DNA of 62,357 nt from Kitasatospora aureofaciens (GTDB lineage Bacteria > Actinomycetota > Actinomycetes > Streptomycetales > Streptomycetaceae). Under the pieces are notes generated by a model, which worked only from the letters and a program-made list of their open reading frames with translations, did not search any database and was not told the DNA's origin. The DNA lies in assembly GCF_019192735.1 (NCBI RefSeq), contig NZ_JAHTKP010000044.1, forward strand, positions 1-62,357, read 5' to 3'. The translations under genes were made by a program, and so were the position numbers. This document shows, piece after piece, positions 1-8,330 of this stretch; position 1 is the first letter of the stretch; the number at the start of each line of letters is the position of its first letter.

Positions 1-283
1 CGGCGTCCTTGGAGTACTGCCCCAGCGCGCCCGAGATCGTGCAGATGTCCTGGCTGAGCTTCAGCCCGAGGTCGGACACCGGCTTCGTCGTCGCGAACAG
101 CTGGTCGGCCTCGGGCGCCTTGTAGAAGGCGCTCAGCCCGCCGAAGCTGGTGTGAACGTCCCCCGCGGCCGTGGCGATCGTCGCCCCGCCCGTCGAGATC
201 GACTTGACCTTCTCGTCGAGCGTGGTCAGGTTGCCCGTGAAGACCGGCACCTCGGCCGGGTTCACCGGGTTTTCGTCGCTCAC
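1..283 (-). CDS. ESX-associated protein, N-terminal part (cut by window edge)
   Basis: An open frame starts at GTG 283 and runs off the left edge, so only about 94 N-terminal residues are visible. The GTG overlaps the TGA of the preceding gene by four bases (GTGA), which implies translational coupling. The visible part is an acidic, helix-prone segment resembling the N-terminal domain of ESX/WXG-linked secreted effectors: VSDENPVNPAEVP followed by amphipathic stretches. It is last in the visible secretion operon, a position where substrates or partners of the secretion system are often found. No catalytic motif can be judged in the fragment, and the substrate role is inferred from position only. 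Confidence 0.6.
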   Translation of the reverse strand, partial: MSDENPVNPAEVPVFTGNLTTLDEKVKSISTGGATIATAAGDVHTSFGGLSAFYKAPEADQLFATTKPVSDLGLKLSQDICTISGALGQYSKDA

Positions 284-714
284 TTGCTCTTGTCCTCCGG
301 CTGGATGCCGAGCGCCTTGAGGTCTACGGACTTCGCTGCGTTCTGGGCGTTCTTCGCGGCGGTCAGGTCACCGGCGATGTACTCGTTGACGGCCTTGACC
401 GTGCCGGTCAGGCAGGCCTCGATGCGCTCCGACATCGACTTCAACTCGGCCTGTCGGCCTTCCAGGTACTGCGAGAGGGCTGCCGCGACCGGGCCCATCG
501 CGCCGTGCGACAACGGAGGTGCGCCCACGGGCACCGGGCCCTGGATTTCGACCTTCGCATGCGAACCCGGCACTGCCGTACCGGCGGCCTGCGCCGCCGC
601 CTGCATGTCCGTCACCAGGTTGTTCAGGGCCGTCGACAGATCGCCGGCGTGTCCGCCGACGATCTTCAACTGGCCCTGGACGCCCTGCGGTTGGATGTCC
701 CAGTCACCCGCCAT
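280..714 (-). CDS. Small ESX-locus protein (DUF6507-like)
   Basis: This gene encodes 144 aa from ATG 714. The protein is a soluble helical protein starting MAGDWDIQPQGVQG, without signal peptide or membrane segment. An N-terminal 'W-D-I-x-P-Q-G-V' followed by long helices is what I recall for a Streptomyces family (DUF6507) beside ESX genes. The family number is from memory. It lies 42 bases after the WXG100 gene at 757 and overlaps the next gene by four bases, so it is co-transcribed. It is probably an accessory or WXG-like partner of the secreted proteins. The function is unknown. Confidence 0.75.
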   Translation of the reverse strand: MAGDWDIQPQGVQGQLKIVGGHAGDLSTALNNLVTDMQAAAQAAGTAVPGSHAKVEIQGPVPVGAPPLSHGAMGPVAAALSQYLEGRQAELKSMSERIEACLTGTVKAVNEYIAGDLTAAKNAQNAAKSVDLKALGIQPEDKSK

Positions 715-756
715 GTCGAGCTCCCCCGTTGTCCGTGCCTAGTGGATCGGCCCGCG

Positions 757-1074
757 TCAGCCGATGTTGTCGACGGCGGTCTTGGCGCGCGCGACCGTCT
801 GCTGCGCGGTGCTGTCGTTCTGCTCCAGCGTCTTGCGCAGCAGCGCGATGATGTTGCGCACCTCCTGCGAGGCGTTCTTCCAGCGCTGCTCCTTGGCGTG
901 GTACTCCTCCGACACGCCGTCCGCCTGGAAGTCGCCCATGACGGCCTTCACCTGCGCGTCACGCGCGGTCATCACCTGCTCCAGCTGGCCGATCACGCCC
1001 TGGATGTTGCGCTGCGCCTCGGACGAAGCACCGTGGTCGTACGAACGACGGTCCGAACCCCCGCCACCGGCCAT
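757..1074 (-). CDS. WXG100 family (ESX) protein, first of pair by coordinate
   Basis: The product is 105 aa, the usual size for WXG100 proteins, predicted to form a two-helix hairpin and to be exported by the type VII system. The helices are roughly residues 15-48 and 56-100. The turn that normally carries W-x-G reads ADGVSEEYHAKEQRW, so the canonical motif is degenerate, with G and W displaced. It lies directly downstream of the second WXG100 gene (1174-1506). Such pairs usually form a heterodimer, and partner status is inferred from adjacency. ATG 1074 is preceded by a GGGGAG-like ribosome site. Confidence 0.85.
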   Translation of the reverse strand: MAGGGGSDRRSYDHGASSEAQRNIQGVIGQLEQVMTARDAQVKAVMGDFQADGVSEEYHAKEQRWKNASQEVRNIIALLRKTLEQNDSTAQQTVARAKTAVDNIG

Positions 1075-1173
1075 GACAGATCACACTCCCCGTTGAAGTC
1101 CCGAAAATCCTGCTGGTCCTGCAAGTCCCGTAAGCCCTGCGGGTCCTGCAGGGAAAGAGCCGACCGGCTCCGG

Positions 1174-1506
1174 TCAGCGGGCGCCGAACCGAGCCGCGTC
1201 GAAGCGCGCGGACGTCATGTTCGTCTTCGCGTTCTGGCCCTGCTCCTGGTCACCCTGACCGAAGGCCTGCTCCATGCCCGACTGCCCGCCCAGGATCGCC
1301 GACAGCGACGAGTTCAGCGCGTTCGCGATCTCGTCCGCCCGCGACTTGAAGCCGTCGAACATCTGCTTGCCCTGACCGTTGAACTTGCCCTCCAGCGGCT
1401 CCGCCGCCGCCACGAGCTGCTTGACCAGCGCACCCAGATCCGTGTTCGAGGTCTTCGACCCCGACATCAGCGTCTGCAGCGCCTGGTTCCCCATGTCGAA
1501 CTTCAT
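1174..1506 (-). CDS. WXG100 family (ESX) protein, second of pair
   Basis: The product is 110 aa with the WXG100 helix-turn-helix layout. The W-x-G site reads F-N-G (in GKFNGQGK, about residue 41), a common substitution in actinobacterial ESX proteins. The N-terminal MKFDMGNQALQ and the Q/G-rich tail resemble Streptomyces EsxB-like proteins. It is the probable heterodimer partner of the 757-1074 product and a substrate for EccC recognition. The start ATG 1506 follows GGGGGAG at a good distance, and a promoter-like site lies just upstream (1547-1574), so the small ESX genes may have their own transcript in addition to read-through. Confidence 0.87.
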   Translation of the reverse strand: MKFDMGNQALQTLMSGSKTSNTDLGALVKQLVAAAEPLEGKFNGQGKQMFDGFKSRADEIANALNSSLSAILGGQSGMEQAFGQGDQEQGQNAKTNMTSARFDAARFGAR

Positions 1507-1546
1507 ACTGCTCCCCCGTCCGCTCGACGAATCGTAAGTATGTCCA

Positions 1547-1574
1547 TTTCTATCAACCTATATCCCGGTCGCAA
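1547..1574 (-). promoter_or_regulatory. Candidate sigma-70-type promoter of the WXG100 genes
   Basis: On the minus strand TTGCGA (1574-1569) is followed after 16 bases by TAGAAA (1552-1547), in an unusually AT-rich patch for this genome. It lies in the only sizeable gap (about 140 bases) of the ESX operon, immediately before the WXG100 pair. Spacing and hexamers fit a vegetative promoter. No transcript data are available. Confidence 0.4.
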
Positions 1575-1647
1575 GGCGTGGCCCCAGGGTTGTGACCAAC
1601 GTATGACACACCACCAGGCGTGTCGCCGCCGGTCGCCGCCGAGACCT

Positions 1648-3066
1648 TCACTCGCCCTTCAAATGCCGCACCAGACGCTCGAATTCCGCCCACCCCGAGA
1701 GGTCGGACGGATCCCCGGGCATCGGGTAGTAGTAGGCCGGCCGGGCCTTCGGACCCAGTCTGACAGGCTCCGCCGACAGCGGCGTCCGGCGGGCGCGGTC
1801 GTCCGGGATGGCCCGGACCTCCTCCGCGCCGAGCACGAAGGCCAGCGGCACGCCGGGGCCCTCGAAGTACGCGGGCACCGCCAGGTCGCGGCGGGCGCGG
1901 CGCAGCTGGAGCAGCATCGACTTGAGCCGGTGGCGGGTCACCAGCGTCTCGGCCATCCGCGGCAGGGCGTCCAGCGGCGGCTCCTCGCCGGGCCCGTAGC
2001 CGAAGGCGAGGGTCACCTCCTCCTCGACGCCGGACTTGGTGCGGGTGACCTTCAGCGTGGCCAGGCCTGGGCGTTCGGGGCTGCCGACGACGACGAACCA
2101 GGTGGGTTCGGGCGCCCGGGAGTACGCGAGGTCGGTGAGCCGGCCCGGGGACCAGGGCAGGTTGGCGGGTTCGGCGGTGCCCCAGCCGGCCGGCGGCTCG
2201 CCGGTGAGCTCGCGCCAGACGGTCTCCAGGGCGCCGCCGAGCACGAGGCGCTGGTCGGCGGGGTGGGCGGCGCGGAAGGTGACGGCCAGCTGGAGGTCGC
2301 CGGTGGCCGAGACCTCCTGGTAGGAGGAGGCGACCGGGGTGCGGGGGTCGTCCTCGATGCCCTCCGGGTTCACCACGGTGGCGAACATGCCCTCCTGCCA
2401 GCGCAGGACGGCACCGGTGAGGCCGTCGTAGTAGCCGTCCCGCTCGTCCTGGACGACCCAGCGGGACGGCCAGCCGGGCAGGTTGCCGCGCACGGCGGGG
2501 GAGAGGGTGGTGCCGGCCGGGGTGACGATCTGCAGGCCGCGGTTGGACTCGGCGGCGGCCCGGAAGGCGTCGGAGAGCCAGGCCGTCATGGCGACCACCG
2601 GGCGGTCCATGATGACCACGGCGACCTTCTCGGTCAGCACGTCGACGGCGGGCTGCGCGGCGGCCGGGGTGGGCGCGGCGGTGATCCCGGCGGTCTCGAC
2701 GACGGCCAGCGAGCGGGTCGCCTCCCGCGGCCACGCGGTGCCGTCGGCGAGGTGGGCGACGCGGGCCGCGAAGGTGCCGGCGAGCTTCTCGGCGTCGGGC
2801 ACGCCGGTGGTGGCGCGGGCCTCGGTCCACCAGTAGGGCACGCGCGGCGGAGTCGCGCCCAGCAGCCGCTCGGCCTCGCCCGGGACCTGCACCAGCAGCG
2901 GCGCCTCGACCGAGACCAGCGGCCGGGCCTGCTCGTCGAGGAGCTGGACGACCGCGCCCTCGCCCGTCGTGTCCAGGAGCTTGTCGGGGCCGCCGGAGAG
3001 GAGGCCGGCGAGCACCGTCCAGGCGTCCGGCATCCGCGGGGTGAGGGCGATGACGTCCTTGGTCAT
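1648..3066 (-). CDS. ESX-locus protein of unknown function (DUF6177-like)
   Basis: ATG 3066 gives a 472-residue soluble protein that begins 17 bases after the eccC stop and overlaps nothing. The start MTKDVIALTPRMPD is followed by an alternating alpha/beta protein without membrane segments, Walker motifs or a signal peptide. I recall this N-terminus as typical of DUF6177, a family found beside eccC in Streptomyces; that number is from memory. Its fixed place between the EccC ATPase and the WXG100 substrates suggests a chaperone-like or scaffold role, comparable in position, though not visibly in sequence, to mycobacterial EspG. That role is inference. Confidence 0.72.
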   Translation of the reverse strand: MTKDVIALTPRMPDAWTVLAGLLSGGPDKLLDTTGEGAVVQLLDEQARPLVSVEAPLLVQVPGEAERLLGATPPRVPYWWTEARATTGVPDAEKLAGTFAARVAHLADGTAWPREATRSLAVVETAGITAAPTPAAAQPAVDVLTEKVAVVIMDRPVVAMTAWLSDAFRAAAESNRGLQIVTPAGTTLSPAVRGNLPGWPSRWVVQDERDGYYDGLTGAVLRWQEGMFATVVNPEGIEDDPRTPVASSYQEVSATGDLQLAVTFRAAHPADQRLVLGGALETVWRELTGEPPAGWGTAEPANLPWSPGRLTDLAYSRAPEPTWFVVVGSPERPGLATLKVTRTKSGVEEEVTLAFGYGPGEEPPLDALPRMAETLVTRHRLKSMLLQLRRARRDLAVPAYFEGPGVPLAFVLGAEEVRAIPDDRARRTPLSAEPVRLGPKARPAYYYPMPGDPSDLSGWAEFERLVRHLKGE

Positions 3067-3083
3067 GTCGTCGAGTCCTTCGG

Positions 3084-6000
3084 TTACTCGGGCGTGTACA
3101 CGGTCTGGACCAGGCGGTTCGGCTGCCCCCGGCGGATGATGACGCCGCGCCCGGCGGGCTGCTGCGCGGCGTACACGCCGGGGAACAGCTGTCCCTCGCC
3201 GCGGTCGCCGGTCATCACCAGCGCCGAGGCGCCGGACTCGCGCAGGCCCTGCACGAGCGGCTCGTACATGCCGCGCGAGGCGCCCGCGACGCGGCGGGTC
3301 ACGACGAAGTGCAGGCCGATGTCGGCCGCGGAGGGCAGGTACGGCAGGAACGGCGCGAGCGGGCCCTGGCCGGCCGTGGTGAGGACGTCGTAGTCGTCGA
3401 CGAGCACCACGATCCGCGGGCCGCCGCCGCGCCAGCGGCCCGGCTCCAGGTCCTCCAGCGGCGCGTTCTCGTCGGGCAGCCGCTTCTCCAGCTCGCCCGC
3501 GACGGCGGCGGCGAGGCCGGCGCACATCCGGGCGTTGTAGGCGTAGCCGCCGTTGTACTCCTCGGGGATCACGCCGCGCAGGCTGCGGCGCGGGTCCATC
3601 ACGGCGAACACGATCTCGTCCTCGCCGTGCCGCTCGATCAGCCCGCCGGCGATGGTCTTCAGCAGGTTGGACTTGCCGCACTCGCTGTCGCCCATGACCA
3701 GCAGGTGCTGGTCGTGGTGGAACAGGTCGAGCAGGACGGGCGCGAGCGCCGCCTGGTCCAGGCCGATCGGCACCCGCCGCGGCTCGGCGACCGGGCCGGG
3801 CAGCAGGTGCGGCTCCAGGACGTGCGGCAGCACGCGGACCGGCTGGGCGAGCTCGCCGGTCCAGGTGGCGCGGACGGTCCTGGCGGTCTGCTCCAGGACG
3901 GTGCCGAGCTCGCCGTTGTCGGCGAGGCCGTCGATCCGGGGCAGCGCGACCTGGGCGAACAGCCGCCCGTCGGTCAGGACGCGGCCGGGCTCGTCGGCGG
4001 AGAGGGTCTCGGAGAGCTTGCGCTCGATGCTGGACTCGGTCGGGTCGTTGAGCCGCAGCTCGGCCCGGGTGCCGAAGTTCGACTGGGCGGCGATCCGGAC
4101 GTCGTTCCAGCGCAGCATGCCCGCCACGACGTGGATGCCGTAGCCGCCGCCGCGCTTGAGGATGTCGACGACGGCGTCGTCCAGCTCCTCGAAGTCGTCG
4201 CGCAGCGCGCCGAAGCCGTCGATGACCAGGACGATCTCGGCGGAGGCGAGCTCCGGCAGCCGGCCCGCGGCGTGCAGGCTGCGCAGCTGGTCGACGGAGT
4301 CGATGTTGTGGTCGCGGAAGAGGTCCTCGCGGGCGGTGAGCATCGCCCGGACCTCCTCGACCGTGCGGGCCGCGCGCTCGCGGTCGGCCCGGCCCGCGAT
4401 GCCGCCGACGTGCGGCAGTCCGGCCAGTGCCTGGAGGCCGCCGCCGACCAGGTCGAGGCCGTAGACGCCGACCTCCTGCGGCGTGTGGGTGAGCGCGAGC
4501 GACAGGACCAGGGTGCGCAGCAGGGTGGTCTTGCCGGACTGCGGGCCGCCGATGAAGGCGGCGTGGCCGCCGGCCACGGTCAGGTCCAGGAACCACTTGC
4601 CCTGCCACTGCCGGGTGGGGTCGTCGAGCAGGCCGAGCGGCACCTGGAGGCGGCCGCGCCGGCCGGTGAGCTGCATGCCGCGCGGGCCGACGTCGAGCGG
4701 CCCGGCGACGGTGTCCAGCGCGATCGCGGCGGGCAGCGGCGGCAGCCAGATCCGCCGGACCGGGGCCGCGGCGTTCTCCAGCTGCTCGACCACGACGCCC
4801 AGTTCGGTCGGGCCGGTGGTGCGGCGGCGGGCGGCCGGTTCCGGGCCGTCCTGGCCCTCGGCCTTGGCCGGGGTGTTGAAGGCGCCGTACTCCAGGGCGA
4901 GCGGGCCTGCGTCCTCGTCCTCGCGCTGGACCGGGCCGCGGTAGGCGCCGGAGACGTAGCTGGCCTTGAACCGCTCGTAGTGGCTGGTGTCGACCTTGAG
5001 GTAGCCGAAGCCGGGCAGCGGCGGGAGGTGGAAGGCGTCGGTGGTGTCGAGGACCGTGCGGGACTCGTCGGCGGAGAAGGTGCGCAGGCCGAGCCGGTAG
5101 GACAGGTAGGTGTCCAGGCCGCGCAGGCTGCCGCCCTCGATGCGCTGGCTGGAGAGCAGCAGGTGCACGCCGATGGAGCGGCCGATCCGGCCGATGGACA
5201 GGAACAGGTCGATGAAGTCCGGCTTGGCGGTGAGGAGTTCGCCGAACTCGTCGATGACGACGAACAGGTGCGGCAGTGGCTCCAGGTCGGGCCGGCGCTC
5301 GGCCCGCAGGGCGGCGTAGGAGCCGATGTCGGCGACGTTCCCGGCGTCCTTGAGGACCTGCTGGCGGCGCTTGACCTCACCGGCGAGCGAGGCGTGCACG
5401 CGCTCGACCAGACCGGCCTGGTTCTCCAGGTTGGTGATCACGCCGGCCACGTGCGGCAGGTTCGCGAACGGGGCGAAGGTCGCACCGCCCTTGTAGTCGA
5501 CCAGGACGAGCGAGAGGTCCTCCGGCGGGTGCGTGGCCACCAGGGCGAGCACGAGGCTGCGCAGCAGCTCGGACTTGCCGGAGCCGGTGGCGCCGACGCA
5601 CAGGCCGTGCGGGCCCATGCCCAGTTCGGAGGACTCCTTGAGGTCGAGCAGCACCGGCTCGTGGCTGTCGCTGATGCCGATCGGCACCCGCAGGAAGGCG
5701 CGTTCGCCGCGCGGGGCCCACAGCCGGGCGAGGTCGAGCCGGGCGACGTCCTCGATGCCGAGCAGGCCCGCGAACTCGACCGGCCCGCTCAGCGGGGCGT
5801 CGCCGAGCGACTCGGCGGACAGCCGCAGCGGGGCGAGCATCCGGGCCAGGCCCTCGGCGAAGGCGGGGCCGACCTCGTCCACGGTGCCGTGGGCGCTGAT
5901 CGGCTGCTCCTGGCGGAGGTCCTCGATGAGCACCTGGTCGCCCTCGACGGTGATCCGCACGCCGACCTGGCCGGGCTCCTGGACCCGCCGCTCCAGCAGG

Positions 6001-7058
6001 TGCAGGACGGTGACGCCCATCTCGCGCAGGCCGACCGCGTCGTCCGGGCGCGGCAGGTCGACGGCGTCCTCGCCGTGCCCGTCGGCCACGACCAGCAGCC
6101 GGGAGGTCATCGACAGCGCGTCGGCGCCGGACAGGCCGCGGCGCACCTCGGTCGCGTAGGAGGCGCGGCGGCGCAGTTCGGGGCCGAGCTGGCGGGCCAG
6201 CTGCGGCATCGAGGGGGCGATGCGGCGGGCTGCGACCGGGCCGTCGTACTGGTCGGTGTCGAGCAGGTGCGGCAGCCACTTGGCCCACTCCCATTCGGCG
6301 AGCCGGTCGCCGGGCACGGCCAGCGCGACGGCGACGTCGTCGGGCGCGTGCAGGGCGGCGGCCTGCACCAGCAGGGCGCGGGCGACCCGCAGGCAGTCCT
6401 CGCGCGGCCCGATGACGCTGATGTCGCCGACCCGGTCGAGCGGGACGGTGAGCGGGAGTTCGGTGCCGGTGCGGAAGCGGGTGGTGAGGGCGGAGGCCTC
6501 GTTGAGCATGAAGCGGTCCGGCGGGGTCATCGCGGACGAGCTCTGCTGGCCGATCCGCAGGTCGCGTACGGGCATCTCGCCGGTGCCGACGCGCACCCGC
6601 AGGAAGTCGCCGTCGACGCGGCGGCGCTCCCACAGCCGGGCCGGGTCGCGGACGATGTCGTACAGGGCGCCGGGCGGCGGGTTGAGCACGTCGGCGTGGT
6701 CGCCGCGGGCGCGCTCCTCGGCGGCGAGCTCCTCGCGCAGGTCCTCCAGGTACGTGAGGTAGGCCTCGCGCTGGGTGCGGCGGGTGCGCTGGGCCTTGCC
6801 GCGCTGGGAGAAGAGCAGGCCGACCGAGCCCATGACGGTGACCAGCAGGATGATCGCGCCGAGCCCGGCGAACTGGCTGTTGCGCACGACCGTCATCATG
6901 ACGACCGACGACATGACGCCGGCCATCGGCAGCAGCGACATGGCGATGTTGCCCGCTTTGCCCTCGGGCAGGTTGGGCGGGGCCTCGATGGTGCGGGCCT
7001 CGGGGGCGGCCGGCGGGCGGACCGTCCGGGCCGGGCGGTGGATCAGTCGGGTACTCAT
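3084..7058 (-). CDS. eccC: Type VII secretion ATPase EccC
   Basis: ATG 7058 yields 1324 aa, the size of fused EccCa-EccCb proteins. Two membrane helices lie at about residues 36-57 and 65-83. Three FtsK/SpoIIIE ATPase domains follow with Walker A sites GATGSGKSE (near 489), GGPQSGKTT (near 836) and GDSECGKSN (near 1120), and Walker B-like runs such as LFVVIDEFGEL. The protein is the motor that binds WXG100 signal tails at its last domain and powers export through the EccD-containing membrane complex. It starts one codon after the end of the MinD-like gene. All three P-loops keep their lysine, so none is obviously inactive. Confidence 0.95.
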   Translation of the reverse strand: MSTRLIHRPARTVRPPAAPEARTIEAPPNLPEGKAGNIAMSLLPMAGVMSSVVMMTVVRNSQFAGLGAIILLVTVMGSVGLLFSQRGKAQRTRRTQREAYLTYLEDLREELAAEERARGDHADVLNPPPGALYDIVRDPARLWERRRVDGDFLRVRVGTGEMPVRDLRIGQQSSSAMTPPDRFMLNEASALTTRFRTGTELPLTVPLDRVGDISVIGPREDCLRVARALLVQAAALHAPDDVAVALAVPGDRLAEWEWAKWLPHLLDTDQYDGPVAARRIAPSMPQLARQLGPELRRRASYATEVRRGLSGADALSMTSRLLVVADGHGEDAVDLPRPDDAVGLREMGVTVLHLLERRVQEPGQVGVRITVEGDQVLIEDLRQEQPISAHGTVDEVGPAFAEGLARMLAPLRLSAESLGDAPLSGPVEFAGLLGIEDVARLDLARLWAPRGERAFLRVPIGISDSHEPVLLDLKESSELGMGPHGLCVGATGSGKSELLRSLVLALVATHPPEDLSLVLVDYKGGATFAPFANLPHVAGVITNLENQAGLVERVHASLAGEVKRRQQVLKDAGNVADIGSYAALRAERRPDLEPLPHLFVVIDEFGELLTAKPDFIDLFLSIGRIGRSIGVHLLLSSQRIEGGSLRGLDTYLSYRLGLRTFSADESRTVLDTTDAFHLPPLPGFGYLKVDTSHYERFKASYVSGAYRGPVQREDEDAGPLALEYGAFNTPAKAEGQDGPEPAARRRTTGPTELGVVVEQLENAAAPVRRIWLPPLPAAIALDTVAGPLDVGPRGMQLTGRRGRLQVPLGLLDDPTRQWQGKWFLDLTVAGGHAAFIGGPQSGKTTLLRTLVLSLALTHTPQEVGVYGLDLVGGGLQALAGLPHVGGIAGRADRERAARTVEEVRAMLTAREDLFRDHNIDSVDQLRSLHAAGRLPELASAEIVLVIDGFGALRDDFEELDDAVVDILKRGGGYGIHVVAGMLRWNDVRIAAQSNFGTRAELRLNDPTESSIERKLSETLSADEPGRVLTDGRLFAQVALPRIDGLADNGELGTVLEQTARTVRATWTGELAQPVRVLPHVLEPHLLPGPVAEPRRVPIGLDQAALAPVLLDLFHHDQHLLVMGDSECGKSNLLKTIAGGLIERHGEDEIVFAVMDPRRSLRGVIPEEYNGGYAYNARMCAGLAAAVAGELEKRLPDENAPLEDLEPGRWRGGGPRIVVLVDDYDVLTTAGQGPLAPFLPYLPSAADIGLHFVVTRRVAGASRGMYEPLVQGLRESGASALVMTGDRGEGQLFPGVYAAQQPAGRGVIIRRGQPNRLVQTVYTPE

Positions 7059-7060
7059 CG

Positions 7061-8203
7061 TCAGTGGCGATTCTGGGAGAGCTGGAAGACGTCCGCAGCG
7101 AGCCGGGTGACGGTCGCCCTGGTCGCGCGGGCGAGCAGGTCGGTGCGGATGGCGCCGCCGGCCGCGAGGTGGCGGTCGTACGGGAGGACGTGGACGGTCG
7201 TCCCGGTGGAGCGGAGGGTGCGCACCGCCGCGTCGACGTCGACGCCGGGGTGCGGGGTCAGTTCGGTGAGCACGACCACCGTGCCGGCCATGACGTGCGG
7301 GGGCAGGCCGCGCATCCACTGCAGGACCGCCTGGGTGCTGGCCACGCCGTCCAGGGTCGCCGGGGTCACCAGCACCCGGGCCTGGGCGGCGGAGAGCGCG
7401 ACGCGGGCCACCTCGGCGGGCAGCGTCGGGCAGTCGACGACGGTGACGCCGAAGTACCGGCGCAGCGCCACCATCACCCGCTGGTAGCCGCGGGTGTCGA
7501 GCATCGCGCCGATCTGGCCCTGACTGCCCGGCAGCAGCCAGGAGTTGTTCTGCAGCTGGACCAGGTAGCCGGTGACGTCGAGCAGCGACATCTGCGGCTT
7601 CACGATCTCGGCGACGTCGCTGGCGGTCCAGCGCAGCGTCTCGGCGCCGAGCCGGATGGGCAGCGAGCCGAGCGCCGGGTCGGCCTCCACGAACAGGACG
7701 GGGTCCTGACGGTAGTGCGCGTACGTGGTGCCGAGCAGGGCCGCGACCGTGGACTTGCCGGCGCCGCCGCGGATCGAGGTAACGGCGATCTGACGGCCGG
7801 TCGTCACCGGCTGCTGGAGGATCTCCGCGATCCTCGTGATCTCGGCGACCTCGCGGGAGGCGGACGAGGAGACGTTCTTCCAGACCGCGTGGGCCGCCTT
7901 GGCCGCGAACGGCTCACCGCCGCGCGGCTTGCGGCCCAGGGCGGCGAGGTTCCGGTCGACGGTGGGACGGGAGTCGGGCGTCCGCTGCGCCGTCACCTGC
8001 GGCTGCTGCGGGGGCGGGCCGGGGGTCGGCGGGGGGTACTGGGCCGCGGCGATCCGATCGTGGACCTGGGCGGGGACCCGGTCCTGCGGCTCGACCGGAG
8101 CGGTGAGCGCCGGGTCGGGCGGGACGGCACTCCAGGTGGGCTCGTCGAGCTGCGCCCGCAGATCGCGCAGGACGTCGCCCTGCCAGTTCTCCCCGTTCGG
8201 CAT
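7061..8203 (-). CDS. MinD/ParA-like ATPase of the ESX locus (EspI-like)
   Basis: The product is 380 aa. The first 130 residues are proline/glutamine-rich and disordered. A P-loop ATPase of the MinD/ParA class follows, with the deviant Walker A RGGAGKST, then FVEADPALG and VVDCPTLP as further nucleotide-site elements. A proline-rich tail fused to a MinD-like ATPase is the architecture of mycobacterial EspI, which modulates ESX-1 activity with ATP level. Similar proteins occur in Streptomyces ESX loci. It lies between eccD and eccC and ends two bases before the eccC ATG. Regulation of secretion is inferred from the architecture. Confidence 0.85.
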   Translation of the reverse strand: MPNGENWQGDVLRDLRAQLDEPTWSAVPPDPALTAPVEPQDRVPAQVHDRIAAAQYPPPTPGPPPQQPQVTAQRTPDSRPTVDRNLAALGRKPRGGEPFAAKAAHAVWKNVSSSASREVAEITRIAEILQQPVTTGRQIAVTSIRGGAGKSTVAALLGTTYAHYRQDPVLFVEADPALGSLPIRLGAETLRWTASDVAEIVKPQMSLLDVTGYLVQLQNNSWLLPGSQGQIGAMLDTRGYQRVMVALRRYFGVTVVDCPTLPAEVARVALSAAQARVLVTPATLDGVASTQAVLQWMRGLPPHVMAGTVVVLTELTPHPGVDVDAAVRTLRSTGTTVHVLPYDRHLAAGGAIRTDLLARATRATVTRLAADVFQLSQNRH

Positions 8204-8277
8204 GGCTACCCCTGCCCCTCCAACATCCGACTAGTGCCCCGCCCGGAGCGCCTGCGTTGACCCTCGAACCCGGCCGA

Positions 8278-8330
8278 AACCGGCTGAGCCCGGCTGACCG
8301 GCTGAACCCCGCTGACCGGCTGAACCCGGC
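8278..8330. repeat. 18-bp tandem repeat abutting the eccD stop
   Basis: The 18-mer TGACCGGCTGAACCC(C/G)GC occurs twice in direct succession (8295-8312 and 8313-8330), preceded by degenerate copies from about 8278. It ends exactly where the eccD stop codon begins (8331). It lies between eccD and the MinD-like gene and contains no gene. Confidence 0.7.

Noticed and set aside
505..3393. Plus-strand open frame of over 900 codons opposite the ESX genes
   Set aside because: It overlaps five convincing minus-strand ESX genes and has GC-artefact composition.
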